A stretch of 64,000 nucleotides of DNA, taken from Clavulina sp. PMI_390 (Eukaryota; Basidiomycota; Agaricomycetes; Cantharellales; Hydnaceae). The stretch is taken from positions 676,585 to 740,584 of the forward strand of contig WIDE01000006.1 in assembly GCA_015039315.1 (NCBI GenBank), written 5' to 3'. Below are positions 25,585-37,768 of the stretch, in pieces (positions within the stretch are counted from its first letter, which is position 1; each line of letters begins with the position of its first letter). A model generated the notes under the pieces. It was not told the DNA's origin. It worked only from the letters and a program-made list of their open reading frames with translations, and did not search any database. The translations under genes were made by a program, and so were the position numbers.

Positions 25585-26600
25585 ATCTTCTCCTGATCAA
25601 CCACTCCAAACGAGTTCTTCACCAAGTCTTGTAATTATCCCGACTAGAAGATATGGATTTTTATGTGTATGATCCTAATCGGAAGATGTTACGAATACAG
25701 TAGCAAAACAGTGCCCAAGAAAGAGTTGCCAACAGCCCAAAAGAACCACCTGCGTCCACCGTTCTCGGTCACCATCACCGACGGAAGAAGCTTGAAACCA
25801 ACCGAAGAGCCCAACCAGCTACTCTATCTTGAGTAGCACGAGTTACAATAAGAAAATAAACAAAGCGCAGATAAACGAGAGAAAAGACCAGTATAGTGGT
25901 AATGACAGTGATAGACGAGGCCAACGAAGATCGAGGCTTGTCGACAATGCGCCCAGCCGCAGGGCGCGCAAGGAGACCTCGCCATAGGAGAATCCTATGA
26001 CTCGGCGTTAGAAAGGAAAGTGTGAAAGGTTCTAATGACCCCAGCTTTGGGGTGCTTTCTCGTCGCGACGATTCCCCCCAGGAAGTTCGTCATCCTGTAA
26101 TTATTACAAGTGGCACGAGCAAACGATTAGCATATTCCAATGATAGGGGACTGCCTGTCGCAATAAAAAACTGAATACTCACGGATGTGCTAGGATAGCC
26201 AGGTGAATACGTGTCATAGTCCTCCTTCACGGCGTGGTGGACGTTCACATGGACCTCGCCCACACTCCGGATGTCGGGGACAAACGACTTCAACGGAGCG
26301 GCAGAGTTAGGCGAAGCAGAGTACGAGGTCAGACCAGGAGAGGATACGGCATGCGATCCTGTGAGAGCAAGAGCAGAAGTCGGGTTCGGGCCACGTGTCC
26401 CCTTGAGCTCGAAGTTGTTCGTGCCGTGTCCAGCGCTGGCATGAGAGACTGCGGTTCTCCAATCGTGCAGGCCTATGATTTTGTTATGTCAGTACATAAG
26501 ATCAAGCTTGTCTGGCTTGCAAGAAAAATCCACGAAAAACAAGACAAAACAGCCCCCAAAAAAACCGGGAAATTCCCAAAAAATTGAAAGAAAAGATTCC
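25105..26600. repeat. Segmental duplication, right copy
   Basis: Counterpart of 21569-22677 in direct orientation, with the EFM7 relic on the left and the intact 7-TM gene's 3' exons on the right. Divergence is visible every few bases with several small indels, so the event is not recent. Confidence 0.85.
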
Positions 26601-28025
26601 TACTCACCAAGAATAATCCTCTGCGACATGATCATAGTTACCGCTTGTCCCAGAGTAGCTGCGCTGCTCTGTGCGGCGATAGAGGAGACTCGGAACATAA
26701 TCAAGTTGAGCACGTTCACTCCGGTAAGGAAGACGAAGAAGACTAAACATGAATCCCTCAGCGAATATATTCTTAGCGAGGGAGGAGAGAAAAAGACAGC
26801 AACATACCGAGGCCTTCCTGGAGCATGAGACGCGACAGGCCAGACATCCTGGAATATCGTGCATGAGTGATGTGCCGTAATGGCGACGGTAAATTTCAAC
26901 TCACAACGACATGCTTGGAGAGTGAATGATCAAGAAGCCTGTTGAAATGGCGGTGACGACAGTATCAAAGATGACGGCTGTAACGTTCGCGGAAAGCATC
27001 CTCATTAGGTCGGCGAAATCAGAAGTCGAATACTTATTTCCTCACCAGCAAGGTAATGAATCCAGGCAATTTTTGCGTTGGGAAGATTGCCCGATGTGCA
27101 GTTCTTCTGAGCATTTTGGACGGCTATTGCGATGTACTATTAGTCTGTTGTATTGCAAATTATTCGATACAAGGCACACTCACGGACACGACCATATGTG
27201 TTCCCGAGGAACTCAGGGACCATGGATGCCACTAATGTTCGGGGTCAGTTTGAAGAAAAGACACCGTCCAGGGAACATAGACGGCTTACCGAACAGAGCG
27301 AGGAGAGTCCACTTGACCCATGGCTCCTTCCTGGAGATGGCGTATGTTCGAATGCTCACGATAATTTGCGATATGAGGACCGCAAACAGCTTGGTCAAGG
27401 GGGCCACGAGCTGATAATGCTTGCAGGTATTGGCAGAGAACCCAGTTCCGAAGAAACCCTAAAGCGGTCAAAGGGGGTTAGTTACTGGAGACGATGTATC
27501 CCGAGCTAGCTAAGCTAGTACTTACAACATTCGAAGTAACAACCGCCAGGATAGAGACGTAACGGACTGCAATAAAGAGGACACAAGCTCGGCTATATTG
27601 CAGATGAGTCCCTTGCCAACCACACAAACACAAGACCATGCTCACCTCATTTTGAAAAGACTAGGCTGCGAACGATAGAGACGAATTTCGGCGGGGATTG
27701 TGGTGAGGTAGCTGTCAGCGAGAATGGATTAGATCGAGGGTCGAAAGGGCCAATCGGGCAGGAGTTGTGCATACTCGTAGAGCGCGATTGAGATGGACGC
27801 AATTCGCAAGTACGCGGTAGATGCACTTGCGGTGGCAGAAACCGCCGCCATACTTTCACTACGGCCGAAGACGTCATCCAGCCAACGTTCGGCGACGTTG
27901 GAGCCTTCAGCAGAGAGGTCTGGCGTCCGCTTGAGAACTGCGGCTTCCACGAGGGACGGCAGAATCGCCAAGGACAAGATGGCAAGGGAGCGCCAAGGGC
28001 TGCCGGGGTACGTCTGGGCCGACAT
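26032..28025 (-). CDS. Seven-transmembrane membrane protein (Agaricomycete family, copy B)
   Basis: About ten exons read from 28025 down to 26032. The start MSAQTYPGSPWRSLAILSLA is a signal peptide ending near LPSLVEAA. A short luminal region follows, then hydrophobic segments: TAYLRIASISIALYDYL, then CVLFIAVRYVSILAVVTSNV, then LTKLFAVLISQIIVSIRTYA, then KWTLLALFVASMVPEF, then WIHYLAAVIFDTVVTAISTG, then VFFVFLTGVNVLNLIMF, and AATLGQAVTMIMSQRIIL. This is a seven-helix, GPCR-like layout. The cytosolic tail is Ser/Thr/Pro-rich and ends DDELPGGNRRDEKAPQSWGH. I recognise the pattern as a multi-copy family of mushroom-forming fungi but know no function. A paralogue is at 35447-37768 and a relic at 22408-22677. 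Confidence 0.82.
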
Positions 28026-29924
28026 GGAAGCGTTTGACAGGTCAGAGGGAGAGGATGACAGTTGGGGGAAAAAGAAAGAGCCCTAGAATACTGGGTATTA
28101 TGCCAAGAGACTTCATATACTACGAGTCTGGACGTCAAGATTATTTTCATGAATTCTTGAATTGCTGAGAATTCCTGGGTCGAGGTGTACCATATCCGAC
28201 AAAATTCAGTCAGGTCCAATTGCGTCAAGGAGGATCATACACAAATGATCGTGAGGAGATATCGCGGTTTTTTTATGATCTCATCAACCGATACTGCGTA
28301 ACAAGAAGTTTCGATGGAAACAGAATGCTGTCCCGGTTCCATTCAGAGAGTTCGAGGGGAAGCTCCGAATCCTTAAGCTTCCACATGCTCCTCAGCAATT
28401 CGATGGCCCCGAAAGAGTAGCAGAGTGGAGTCAATAAGATTGGGAGAAACGAAAAGCGAGAGCGAGAGGGTTCCGCGGTCGTTATGCGAGTCTTCCTTCG
28501 TTCGGCAGCAAGTCCGTGTGTCACGTTGTATGGCGGCGTTGACGAATGTGTGGTGTTCCCGCTATTATTCGGCGACGGTACACGTTCATGCCCCCCTCGT
28601 TGCTAGCACTACAGATTGCCAATTGGCACCATCCGTGCCTGTTCAAACCACCCTCCCCGTGAGTTTCATCGGCATGAATCCTGGAAGCTCCTCATGTATG
28701 ACCCTGCCGATGGGGTTGGCCCGTGTGATCGGACTGAAAATCCTTGTAAAGACCCCATGTGCAAGACAAGGCACTGGCTCCGTCGTGCTCGTGGGGCCTA
28801 TCCTTGGTCGTCGTGGAGCCGATACAAACACGGTGGGGGGTCCCTGATCTGTGTGTGCCCGCAAGATCTGAGTCAGCCACCGTCATGCATTGAGTCCGCC
28901 GCTCCTCTAAAGCAAGATCTGACCCTGTCTTTTGGGGCTTTTTTTTTTTTCCACCAAGCCGTGTGAGCCGCTACCATTCAGTTATGCGAGCCTTGATGGA
29001 CAATTCTATCCCATTACATATACGCAAGCCTCCTCGCAAGTGACTCACAACCTGAACCCTCCTCGGATGAACTATCAGCCCGCCCTCCCTGTTGCAGATC
29101 ATCAATTAATCTGGGTTGGCAAAGCCACAGTTCCTCGTACTACGCCCGACTTTCCTGAGCGCGGCATGGGCCCTCAACTGCGACCATCATGGATAGCCCT
29201 TTCTGGGGAATCTCTAACTACACGACCCGTTGTCGCGGGATGCACGCCGTGATACAAGTCGAGGTAGGGAGCGCCCGTACCCTCCGCTCGGGTATCCGAC
29301 CCCATTTGCCGTGCCCTTCCAGTCACACCGTCGGAACGAGCTCTGATAGGGGGATGATCCTCCTGCAAAGCTTGTTCAATTTTTCGGGCCCACACTGTCG
29401 TAGAAGAGGCGGGTCTTCATTGAAGATCCTTCGCAGAGATTATGAGAGAATTCTTTATCGACTATTCAGCCGTGATGTTCTGTCTAGATCTTTCTATCTT
29501 TCTGACGGCGTGGCCTGTGCGGCCGGACGTCGGCAGTGCTCGGAAGAGCGCTGGTAAATTATAACTTCCATGCTTGCTTCTCCCAGGATCATAGTTGTGA
29601 GATAGTCGGAATCTTCGGACAAGGGTCGTAGCGCTGAGAAGGGAACACGGCTGAAAGCTGGAAAAATTTGGGGGTTCACAATGAATGGCGCTGACAAGCG
29701 GATTTTTGATTAGACTACCCAACGTAAACCAAGTATCAACAGTGGTCGAGGAAAACACGACAGATCCTGAAAAGAACTACCCAGCACGAGAAAATGGTGT
29801 AACACCAAACCAAAGTAGGATGTAAGAATATTAATGAGTAAGGGGATGAAGGATAACTCTAAACCGGCTAAACACGAAAGAGGGAATGCGAATACACTAG
29901 CGATGAGAGTTTTAGAAGAAGTCC
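28026..29924. other. Gene-poor 1.9-kb region
   Basis: No gene can be defended. Several open frames lie here, notably 28616-28966 (patchily Cys-rich: CDRTENPCKDPMCKTRHW), 28932-29252 and 29189-29557, but they overlap each other in different frames, lack family motifs and have no clear splice signals. They could be relics of a decayed gene. A T12 run is at 28939-28950. The left 200 bp should hold the promoter of the 7-TM gene and the right end the 3' UTR of the transporter. Confidence 0.5.
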
Positions 29925-32106
29925 TTATAGAGAGAGCTTGTAGAGAGGTGAGTTATCGCCTTCATTGACGAACTCCATGCGGCGATCCTCAGTGATGCCC
30001 TCTGCCTTGCAGCGCTCCTCCTTCTTCTTGTTGACCTGTCTGAACGCAAGAATGGCGATCAAAGCAGCGGTCCACGACATGCACAACCCAGCAATCATGA
30101 CCTTGTGTCCGAGTTTGTAACCCTTAGACTTGTCCTGGTCCCTGATTACATTGAAGCAAGTTATTAGCGGCGTGACTTTGAAGCGATAACACCAAGACAT
30201 AAGACTTACCTGTAAGAGAATGACGCGACGATACCGCCCAAGTTACCCAGACCAACCATCATTGCGATACGGACACCCTTCTTGGTGTCACCGCCGGTGT
30301 TGTTGGCAGCCCAAGACAGAAGAACGGGGACAGTCGAGTATGTGCCAGTGCAGGTGAAGAAGGTACCCATGTACCCGAGCTTGGGCTGCTTCTTGAAGTT
30401 GGTGCCGAGGAGAACAGCAAAGCCAATAATGGCAAGTGCCTCAGTGACAAGGATTGAAGGACCACGAAGACCCTTCTTGTCGGAAATCCAGGCGAAAGCG
30501 AGGGCACCGCACATAGCCACAACGTAGGGAGGGACTGACATCAGCTGAGCGTCCGCGTTGGTATACCCCAGGTTGGCAATGATCGAGGGAAGGAAAAGGG
30601 AGAGAGCGTAGACAGGGATGCAGTTGCTAAACCAAGAGTTTGAGCAATAAAGAAACGGAAATGAGTGCACACTTGGCTCACCCGAGATAAATGACGGCAT
30701 AGAGATAAGTCTTCCAGTCGGTCAAGCCCTGGATCACGAACTCCTTGGAGTAGTGGGTGGCATGGCCCTCACGATCAACTTCGAGACGGCGCAACACCAC
30801 CTTACGCTCATCTTCGCTCAAGAACTTGGCATCTTCTGGAAGACCGACCATTCCCCAGAAGGCAAACAAGCCAGCAGCGATAGTGATGGCGCCCTCAATG
30901 ATGAAGATGAGGCGCCAAGCACCCCAGTGATGGGGAGGGTGGATCTTCATGATGCCGTAGGTGAGGATACCGCCGAAAGCACCTGTACAAAAGGTAAGAA
31001 GACAGCAGGAAAACAACTGGTTTCGACCACAAACCTGAGGAAGTGGTGGAAGCATAGAAGATAGCAATCCTCCATGCAAGCTCTTTTCGCTGGAGTTACA
31101 GAAATCGATTAGCTTGAATTAATCCTTGGACGCAGATTTAGGTGTGCATACCTTGTACCAGAGAGAGATATAGTAGCCAAGCCCAGGGAAGAGGCCGGCT
31201 TCGGTAATACCGAGGAATACACGAACAATGCAGAGACCAGCAAAGTTTTGCGTAAACGCAATCGTCAAGCAGACGATACCCCAGCAAACGACTTGGAATG
31301 GGACTAAAAACAAAAGGTGTGAGATCGTCAGTCAATTGGCTCAGACTTCGGCGTCACGGGTGACATGACAAGCCGTCAACGCTAAAGAGGCTGGTAAAAA
31401 CAAACTTACACCATCGGTTGGGTCCAATCTTCTTCATAAGCACTGGAAAATTCGAGTGTTAGATGGCATTTTCAGAGATCGCGATATTTGCGGAGGAAGG
31501 CATGCGCCATTGCACGCACAGTTGGAAGGAACCTGGAAGCCAAATTGACAAGGACGCAGATCAGTCAACTCAATCATTCAAGAATGGGAACCCAAGATCA
31601 AACATGCGGCCGATTTGAGAGCCAGTAAAGGCTTTCGTAACCACCGCAGGTAGATATCAATTATGAAAGCAACGAAGCTCACCTCAAACGCAGCGTAGAA
31701 GACGTAGAATAGGGCGGCGGCCACGTTGTACCCGTATGATGGGAGGTGTAGAGTAGTGGTCATTCCTGCAGCTTTGCTATGTGAGGGAAACCCGTCAGAT
31801 CATGTATTAGAGATGAGAGGGGTCTCGAGAGTACTGACGCATTGCCAAAGTTAGAACGATCACTAGGAGGGAGCAAGCACGACGAGGGGAATCAGCACTA
31901 GTTAAGGAAATGAAAGATTGCCCAAAGACTTACAGGAACGACAGCAAGTGGAGAATACTGATAAGAGGGAGGATATGGAAGTCCAGCTTGCGGACGAGAC
32001 GCTTTTCAGCGATCTGTCCCAACGACTCATCGACCTCAAGAGGTTCAATGTGCGCATGAGACTGGGAGGAGGCGAGGGATGGGGCCTTCTTCTCGTCGGT
32101 GGACAT
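29925..32106 (-). CDS. Major facilitator anion:cation symporter, DAL5/TNA1-like
   Basis: Read from ATG 32106 to the stop at 29925 with at least seven introns. The N-terminus MSTDEKKAPSLASSQSHAH leads to the family pattern EKRLVRKLDFHILPLI and LHLLSFL, then DRSNFGNAKAAGM (loop after TM1). Further: VCWGIVCLTIAFTQNFAGL, then FLGITEAGLFPGLGYYISLWY (the TM4 signature of this family), then AWRLIFIIEGAITIAAGL, then YAVIYLGNCIPVYALSLFLPSI and LSWAANNTGGDTKKGV. Twelve helices are expected. The ACS family (Dal5 allantoate, Tna1 nicotinate, pantothenate and similar carriers) takes up organic anions with protons at the plasma membrane. The real substrate is unknown. It is divergent from an FAD hydroxylase gene 843 bp away. 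Confidence 0.92.
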
Positions 32107-32949
32107 GGTGGATGAAGGATGGAGAGTGGTGGAAGTGGGGGGATGAGGCGCACTTGCAGAACTTGGGCAGCCTCAAGGGGATTCAAGTAGAAAAGTGAAG
32201 AGGCACAGTAAAAGAATGGAAGGTCTTTTTCAGAAAAGGGAGCAGCAGGGATATCCCATTTTTGTTCGAGGTCTTCCTATTAATACTCCGAACAAGGAAA
32301 TGGGGGTGGCCGAAGTGCTAGGCACTCATTGAGTCATCCAATCACCCATGCATTCAATACGATCCACTGGCCGGGGCTTCATCTGGGACAAGATTTCACG
32401 GTGGAATCAGTAGGGACACGTTTCCATTCCGGGCGTATTAGCGACCGACGTGAAAGGAAATTCATCAATATCAACCGTGTAACATGTCGTTCTCAGCAAC
32501 AGATACCCGCAGCAGATCTAGGTACAAACTTGTACCAAGAGTATCCATGATCGCGGGGGGAAGGGAGTTGCGAGGGCACAAGCTTCCACGTGGTGCTTGC
32601 TTCGACAGGATCTGCGATTTAAGCCTCTCAAACATGAATTTTTTGCGCCAGCCAAAAAAAACCGTTTGGCGCCGAAATGTTTAAGCTATCAGGGAATGTG
32701 TTTGAGGATCGAACGGTTTTGATGGAATAAAATGAATGCTCGTGCAGGATCGTGCCGTGTGGAGAAAGGGGCACGGCACATCGTGATAACTCGGGCAAGC
32801 GGTCGGGAATACTTCTTGGCCTCGCGGAGCATTTGAAATATCGCACCACTGCTTGATTGGCAGCGCTGGACGGCTCAGAGCCTTTTGATTTCGTCCTCCG
32901 CTCAGCAAGTCCCATCGTTGCCACCACAGTGATCCTCCCTCCCCTGACT
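32107..32949. promoter_or_regulatory. Divergent intergenic region, transporter / FAD hydroxylase
   Basis: 843 bp between two opposed start codons, large enough for a shared control region. No gene seen. I could not assign a binding motif with confidence. Confidence 0.5.
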
Positions 32950-34578
32950 ATGGCCGCTACTACTGGCAGCAGCGCATCTGCATCTTCCAGTGCTGGCTCC
33001 AATGAGCGGCTCCCAGAAAACATCGCCGTCATGGGGCTTGGAGTTATCGGGGCGTTCACTGCGCTTGCCATCCTTCAGCGCGTGCCTCAAGCCCATGTTA
33101 CAGTCTACGAAGTTCGTCCGGCTCCAGCCACCATTGGTGGAGCGCTCAACATTTCTCCCAACTGCCATCGCTGCATGGACAAGCTTGGTGTCGCGCCGTC
33201 GCGTTACGGTGGTTTGACCCCTTGGGTCCTGTTCCAAAACGAGCTTGGCCAGCGTGTTGGGGAGTTCAAATATGGCGGTCTCGGTGATCGCTGGGCCGGG
33301 GGATACGAGGGAATGAGAGCCCAGAGAAATGATATCCAGGTGGGTGCGCGATTTTCCAACTCAAGTCGTAGTGCAAGCCTGTCGTCAAGTGCCAAGATAT
33401 CACACTATTCGATCCTCCCTGCTGACCTTGTTCCCTCTCAACACCTTATTTTCTCTCAACGATAGGATGATCTTATCACCGCGTTGCGACCTTTTGAGGA
33501 TTCTGGTCGTCTAAAGATCAAGTTTGATAAACGAGCCGTCTCTATCGATGAGTCCCATGCAACGGTTGAGATAACCTTCAAGGATGGCGAGGTGTCGAAG
33601 CATGATCTCCTTGTCGGCGCCGACGGGATCCACTCATTTACTCGTGGACAAATTGTCCGTCTGCAATCTATCAACGGATGCTCCACCGCCGCTCCTTCGC
33701 CACATGCCTCAGAGAAGACTCCACTAATTAAGGTGGAAGATGGCGCAGGGACGCTTGCCAATCCGAAGGCTACATACTCCGGAATCACAACTATCTATGG
33801 TCTAGTGCCAGCCTCGTCTATTCCCCCTGAGCTTCTTGCTCCTCTGGACTCCCATCAATCCATTCGTACCATCTCTCCTCATGCTGGACTGCTCGCTATT
33901 GCGTATGCAAAAGCAGACCGCAGCACAGTCCATTGGTTCTCTTCTCGAAGCCCTGAGATCGCTCCATCCCCTGATGTCCCCGAACCTTCTCCGAACGAAG
34001 TTCGCAATGAGCTTCTCGAGACGTACGGCGGGTACCCCGAGCCGATCCCTAGCCTCATCAAGGCAACAGAGAAGATATTCTATTGGCCTGTCTTCCGATT
34101 ATTGCCCCTTCCTGAGGCCTTGTACAGCCCTGCCGGACGAATCGTTCTGGTCGGCGATTCCGCGCATGCGCTCCCTCCATTCGCCGCTCAAGGTGTGGGG
34201 CTCGGCGTAGAAGATGCGTTGGTTGTCACAAACATCATCGCTGCCCTCTGCTCTCAATCTTCATCACATCCTTACGTTTCCCCGTCACCCAAGCTGTGGC
34301 AGCGGGAGTACCAGGACAAGCGCGCAGGCCGTGTGCGCCAATATGTGGCTCACGCTGAAGCACAGGGCCGTGCGCGGATGAGCTCACACACAGTCATTGG
34401 TCGGGCTCGGGAATGGATGTTGTGGGCCGCGTTTCCACTCATCAACACCTTGGCTTGGGTTCATGGCTCGTCTATGGGTGGTCTCATTTCTAAAGGTCTG
34501 CAGAGCATCGGGCTTGGCGATGTCCAAGGTTGGGGATACGATCCAGATGCCGAGATCGTTTCTCTTTCAGGGCTATAG
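32950..34578 (+). CDS. FAD-dependent aromatic-type monooxygenase (salicylate hydroxylase-like)
   Basis: Two exons (32950-33339, 33466-34578) give 500 aa. The FAD-binding Rossmann motif is GLGVIG at residues 29-34, the DG motif is LLVGADGIHS, and the late FAD motif is GRIVLVGDSAHALPPFAAQG. These three in this spacing define class A flavin hydroxylases (PHBH fold: salicylate, 6-hydroxynicotinate, kynurenine hydroxylases and secondary-metabolism relatives). A Ser/Ala-rich leader of about 20 residues precedes the fold. A hydrophobic stretch near the C-terminus (WMLWAAFPLINTLAWVHG) could peripherally hold it to a membrane. Substrate unknown; the neighbouring organic-anion transporter suggests an imported aromatic or heteroaromatic acid. 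Confidence 0.9.
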
Positions 34579-35446
34579 GTTGTCGCGAAAAGTGCACGCC
34601 GCGGCACGGCGCTCGTCCCGCGTTGCGTTTGGAAAAGAGGTAGCGCGCTCACTTCAGAACCGTCTCATAGAATCGCAGATCGTCGTGTGCCAGTGATTAG
34701 TATTATTCATCCTTGATATAATTTTATTTTATTCGTATGGAACCGTGGGCCCTTTCGGAAGCTTGTTCCTGGAAGCTTGCAGGGATGTGCGGTCAATTAT
34801 AATCAGAATGTATGCTACGTGAGAATTGCGGCTACGGTAGGGTGCAGATATCTCCGCGTGGATCGCCCCTGAAACGGGCTGGCAACTGCGGACAGTTTGC
34901 AAAGTGGTTTCACCTTGGCGATGATGGGAGGGAATTTGTTTGTTGAGTCGACCCAGTGACGGTTGTTTGGCGCAACCTTGCACCTTCACGGCATGGCTTC
35001 CGACAATACCCAGGATCTCCAGATCCAACTTAATGCGATGGTCGGTGCCTTGAGTTGCTCCTATTTTTTGTTGCGTTTCTATGGATCTCGGTCTATCCCT
35101 GGCCTCTCCCACAAATCCGGTGGGAGAGTTGGCCATCAATGTTGGAACGGCCCTCTTCATTCATAGGCGATAATTCTGACGATTGAGAGTACCGATTTAA
35201 TGATGAATTACTACTGGTGGGGCCTTTAGCCCCACCTTTTTCTCGACCTCTGTTGCATCGCAACAGACTGGTTGCGTGGAGCATTTAATCATACAACATC
35301 CTGCTGCCGATGAGCAAGCCTCCTCAAATTTATTCTCCCAGAAGCTTGTACACCCTAAAGTACCCACTCTTTTTAGACCTGCAAAAGCGCGCAATCCCTT
35401 CTCACTCGCGTCGACTTTTGCTGAGCCCTTCTCCCATACCACTGGC
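34579..35446. other. Intergenic region with two adjacent hairpins
   Basis: 868 bp with no supportable gene. Two perfect inverted repeats lie side by side: GGTGGGGC-CTTTA-GCCCCACC at 35216-35236 and TCTGTTGC-ATC-GCAACAGA at 35249-35267. They are about 180 bp upstream of the next start codon. Confidence 0.6.
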
Positions 35447-37768
35447 ATGGCATTCTCCCGTAGTTTCGTCGCGATCGTGTCGCTTGCCACCATTCTTGCA
35501 TGCATCCCAGTGATACAAGCGGCCGCCGTGGCGGCGGACAAGGCTTCGCCAAATGGGAGCAACCCCCCAGTAGCTCGTAGCTGGATTTCCTCTATGCTCT
35601 CGGATAGCGAAACCACTACAGCAGCTACTACTTCGACTAGTGCAACTGCAACTGATGCGACCGCATACCTCCGTATCGCGTCCCTCTCCATCGCACTATA
35701 CGAGTAAGTGGGGGTCATAAGCTATTCGCCATCTGCCCTGCATAACGCGTCCACTCCCCTACAGCTTCATGATGACGATTCCTGGAGAGTTCCGCCTATA
35801 TGCTTCTCAGCCTAGCTTGAAGAAAATGAGTCGGGCATGTGTTCTTTTCATCCTGGTCCGCTACATTTCTGTTGCTGCACTTGTGACATCCAACGTGGTA
35901 AGTCGGTTGTCATTCTAAGCGACGGTCCTCCCCATTTAATAACTCCGGATGTAGGGCTTCTTCGGCAGCAACTTCTCGGCATCGGCGTGTTCGCACTTTT
36001 ACCTCGTCGCTCCCATTTTGAAAGGTTTGTCTTCAACACCTGAGCTATGGCTGCCTATTGACTCAGCATGACTCCTTTCCCTGCATCCCTTGCCGTCGTT
36101 GACGTGGTGCAATTCACGAATCCCACCCGACTCTCGGTCTCCACTATGATGTCAACGTTGGCTCCACTGTTTCCTCTGTCTTGGACGCCACCTTCCTAAT
36201 CGGGAAACTTTCGTTGTGGATCTGGTTTTCTTCCCTGTTCGCCCTGCGTACGACAACATCTAGTGTTTGCGGTTCTGGTATCGCAGGCGATTGTATCAGT
36301 CCGCACGTATGCGATTTCGAGGAAGGAGCCTTGGGTCTTGTACTTTTTGTCCGCGTTGTAAGGATCTCCGTCCATGCTCGTCTCTTTTTCCTCGTTTGAC
36401 TTACCAATTTGGACAGGTTTGTGGCTTGCATGGTCCCTGAGGTATATGATTCCTTTGCATCGCAATCCCCTCGACTCAAATCTTTGGTTTTTCTTATGGA
36501 CAGTTCCTTGGAAATGCGTGGGAAAGAATTGGTGAGTGTCTACCATCCTCATCAGCCTTCCGCCTCCTAATCATGACAACCTTTCATCCTATTTAGCCGT
36601 TCAAAACTCGTCGCACAATTGCACGAGCGGAAATGGAAAGGTCAAGGTCGCATGGCTCCATTATCTTGCTGGTATGTGTCCAGTAAATGTCCGCCATTAC
36701 GTTTGTTTTCAACACTACTCCTCTAGCGATGATCTACGACGTTGCTACCATGGCCATCTCCACTACATACCTGGTGCTTCAGTCGACTGACATGGGCCTG
36801 TTCGTCTTCCTTCCACTTGATCTGTCCAAACAAATCCAAACATTGCACTAACCTTGATGCCACTCGTCCAGGATGTCCGGCTTGTCTCGATTGATGCTGA
36901 AGGAAGGAATGGGTAAGTGGAAAAGCTCCCGTGTTATGGAATATCGGACGCTTATTCAATCCCTTTATTTATCAGTGTTTTTCATCCTCCTCACTGGCGT
37001 AAACCTCCTCAACCTCGTCCTCTTCCGCGTCGGATCCCTTGCCGCACAATCCAGTGCAGCATCGCTAGGGCAGGCGGTTACCATGATCATGAGCCAACAT
37101 ATCATTTTAAGTAAGTCGTCGGCATGCCTTTTTCAATTTTTGGGATTTTTCCCGATTTTTCGGAGGTTTTCTGGGTTTTCTTTTCTTTTCTTCATTCAAA
37201 CAACCCGCCCAAGATAATGGAGTACTAAACAAAAGCCTACAGGTTTGCACAACTGGCGCGCAGCCTCGACAAACTCGCCATCAAGTCACGAGCTTGGTCC
37301 TGTCTCTTACGCTGGCCATGCCCCTACGCACAATGGACATGACAACTCCGTCATGGGCCGCCTGCGAAACATGGGACATAACGGCAACTCTCGCCGTGAT
37401 GGGGGTAAAGATGGCTTCCATGGCACGACAAGTGTTACTTTCAACGCGGATGTTGCCCACCGTCAGTCGAGGACTGTGGGCACGATGCCTTCGATCAGCG
37501 ATCAGCCCACTACTCAATCTCGGTCTGTGGTTCGGGACTTTGTTCGCACGACAAGGAAAGGGTCAAGCGAAAACGAAACCCCCCTTGAAATCCGAATCGA
37601 GGTCCAGGAGGATATCAAAATGGATGACGATGCACTCTCACTTGATCCGAACGACCACAATGCCTTAGCTTTCGATGTGAGTAGCTTTTCTATACTGGCA
37701 AGGTTTTTCGCGCTGACGCATTATCTCAACAGCAAAAACAGCAGACCCAACACTGGTCGCGAGGGTAA
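35447..37768 (+). CDS. Seven-transmembrane membrane protein (copy C)
   Basis: Paralogue of the gene at 26032-28025 on the other strand. The start MAFSRSFVAIVSLATILACI is a signal peptide. A Thr/Ser/Ala-rich luminal part follows, then TAYLRIASLSIALYD (nearly identical to copy B), CVLFILVRYISVAALVTSNV, VFAVLVSQAIVSVRTYAIS, WLHYLAAMIYDVATMAIST, VFFILLTGVNLLNLVLFRVG and AASLGQAVTMIMSQHIIL. One intron present in copy B (before SRACVLF) is missing here, while a roughly 240-bp intron (about 36025-36262) is extra. The tail differs fully from copy B: His/Asn/Gly/Ser-rich, then an acidic stretch, ending QKQQTQHWSRG at 37768 after a last intron. Exon borders between 36360 and 36900 are approximate. Confidence 0.8.

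Noticed and set aside
34729..35160. 143-codon minus-strand frame as a gene or retroelement fragment
   Set aside because: No protease, reverse transcriptase or other family motif and no splice support.
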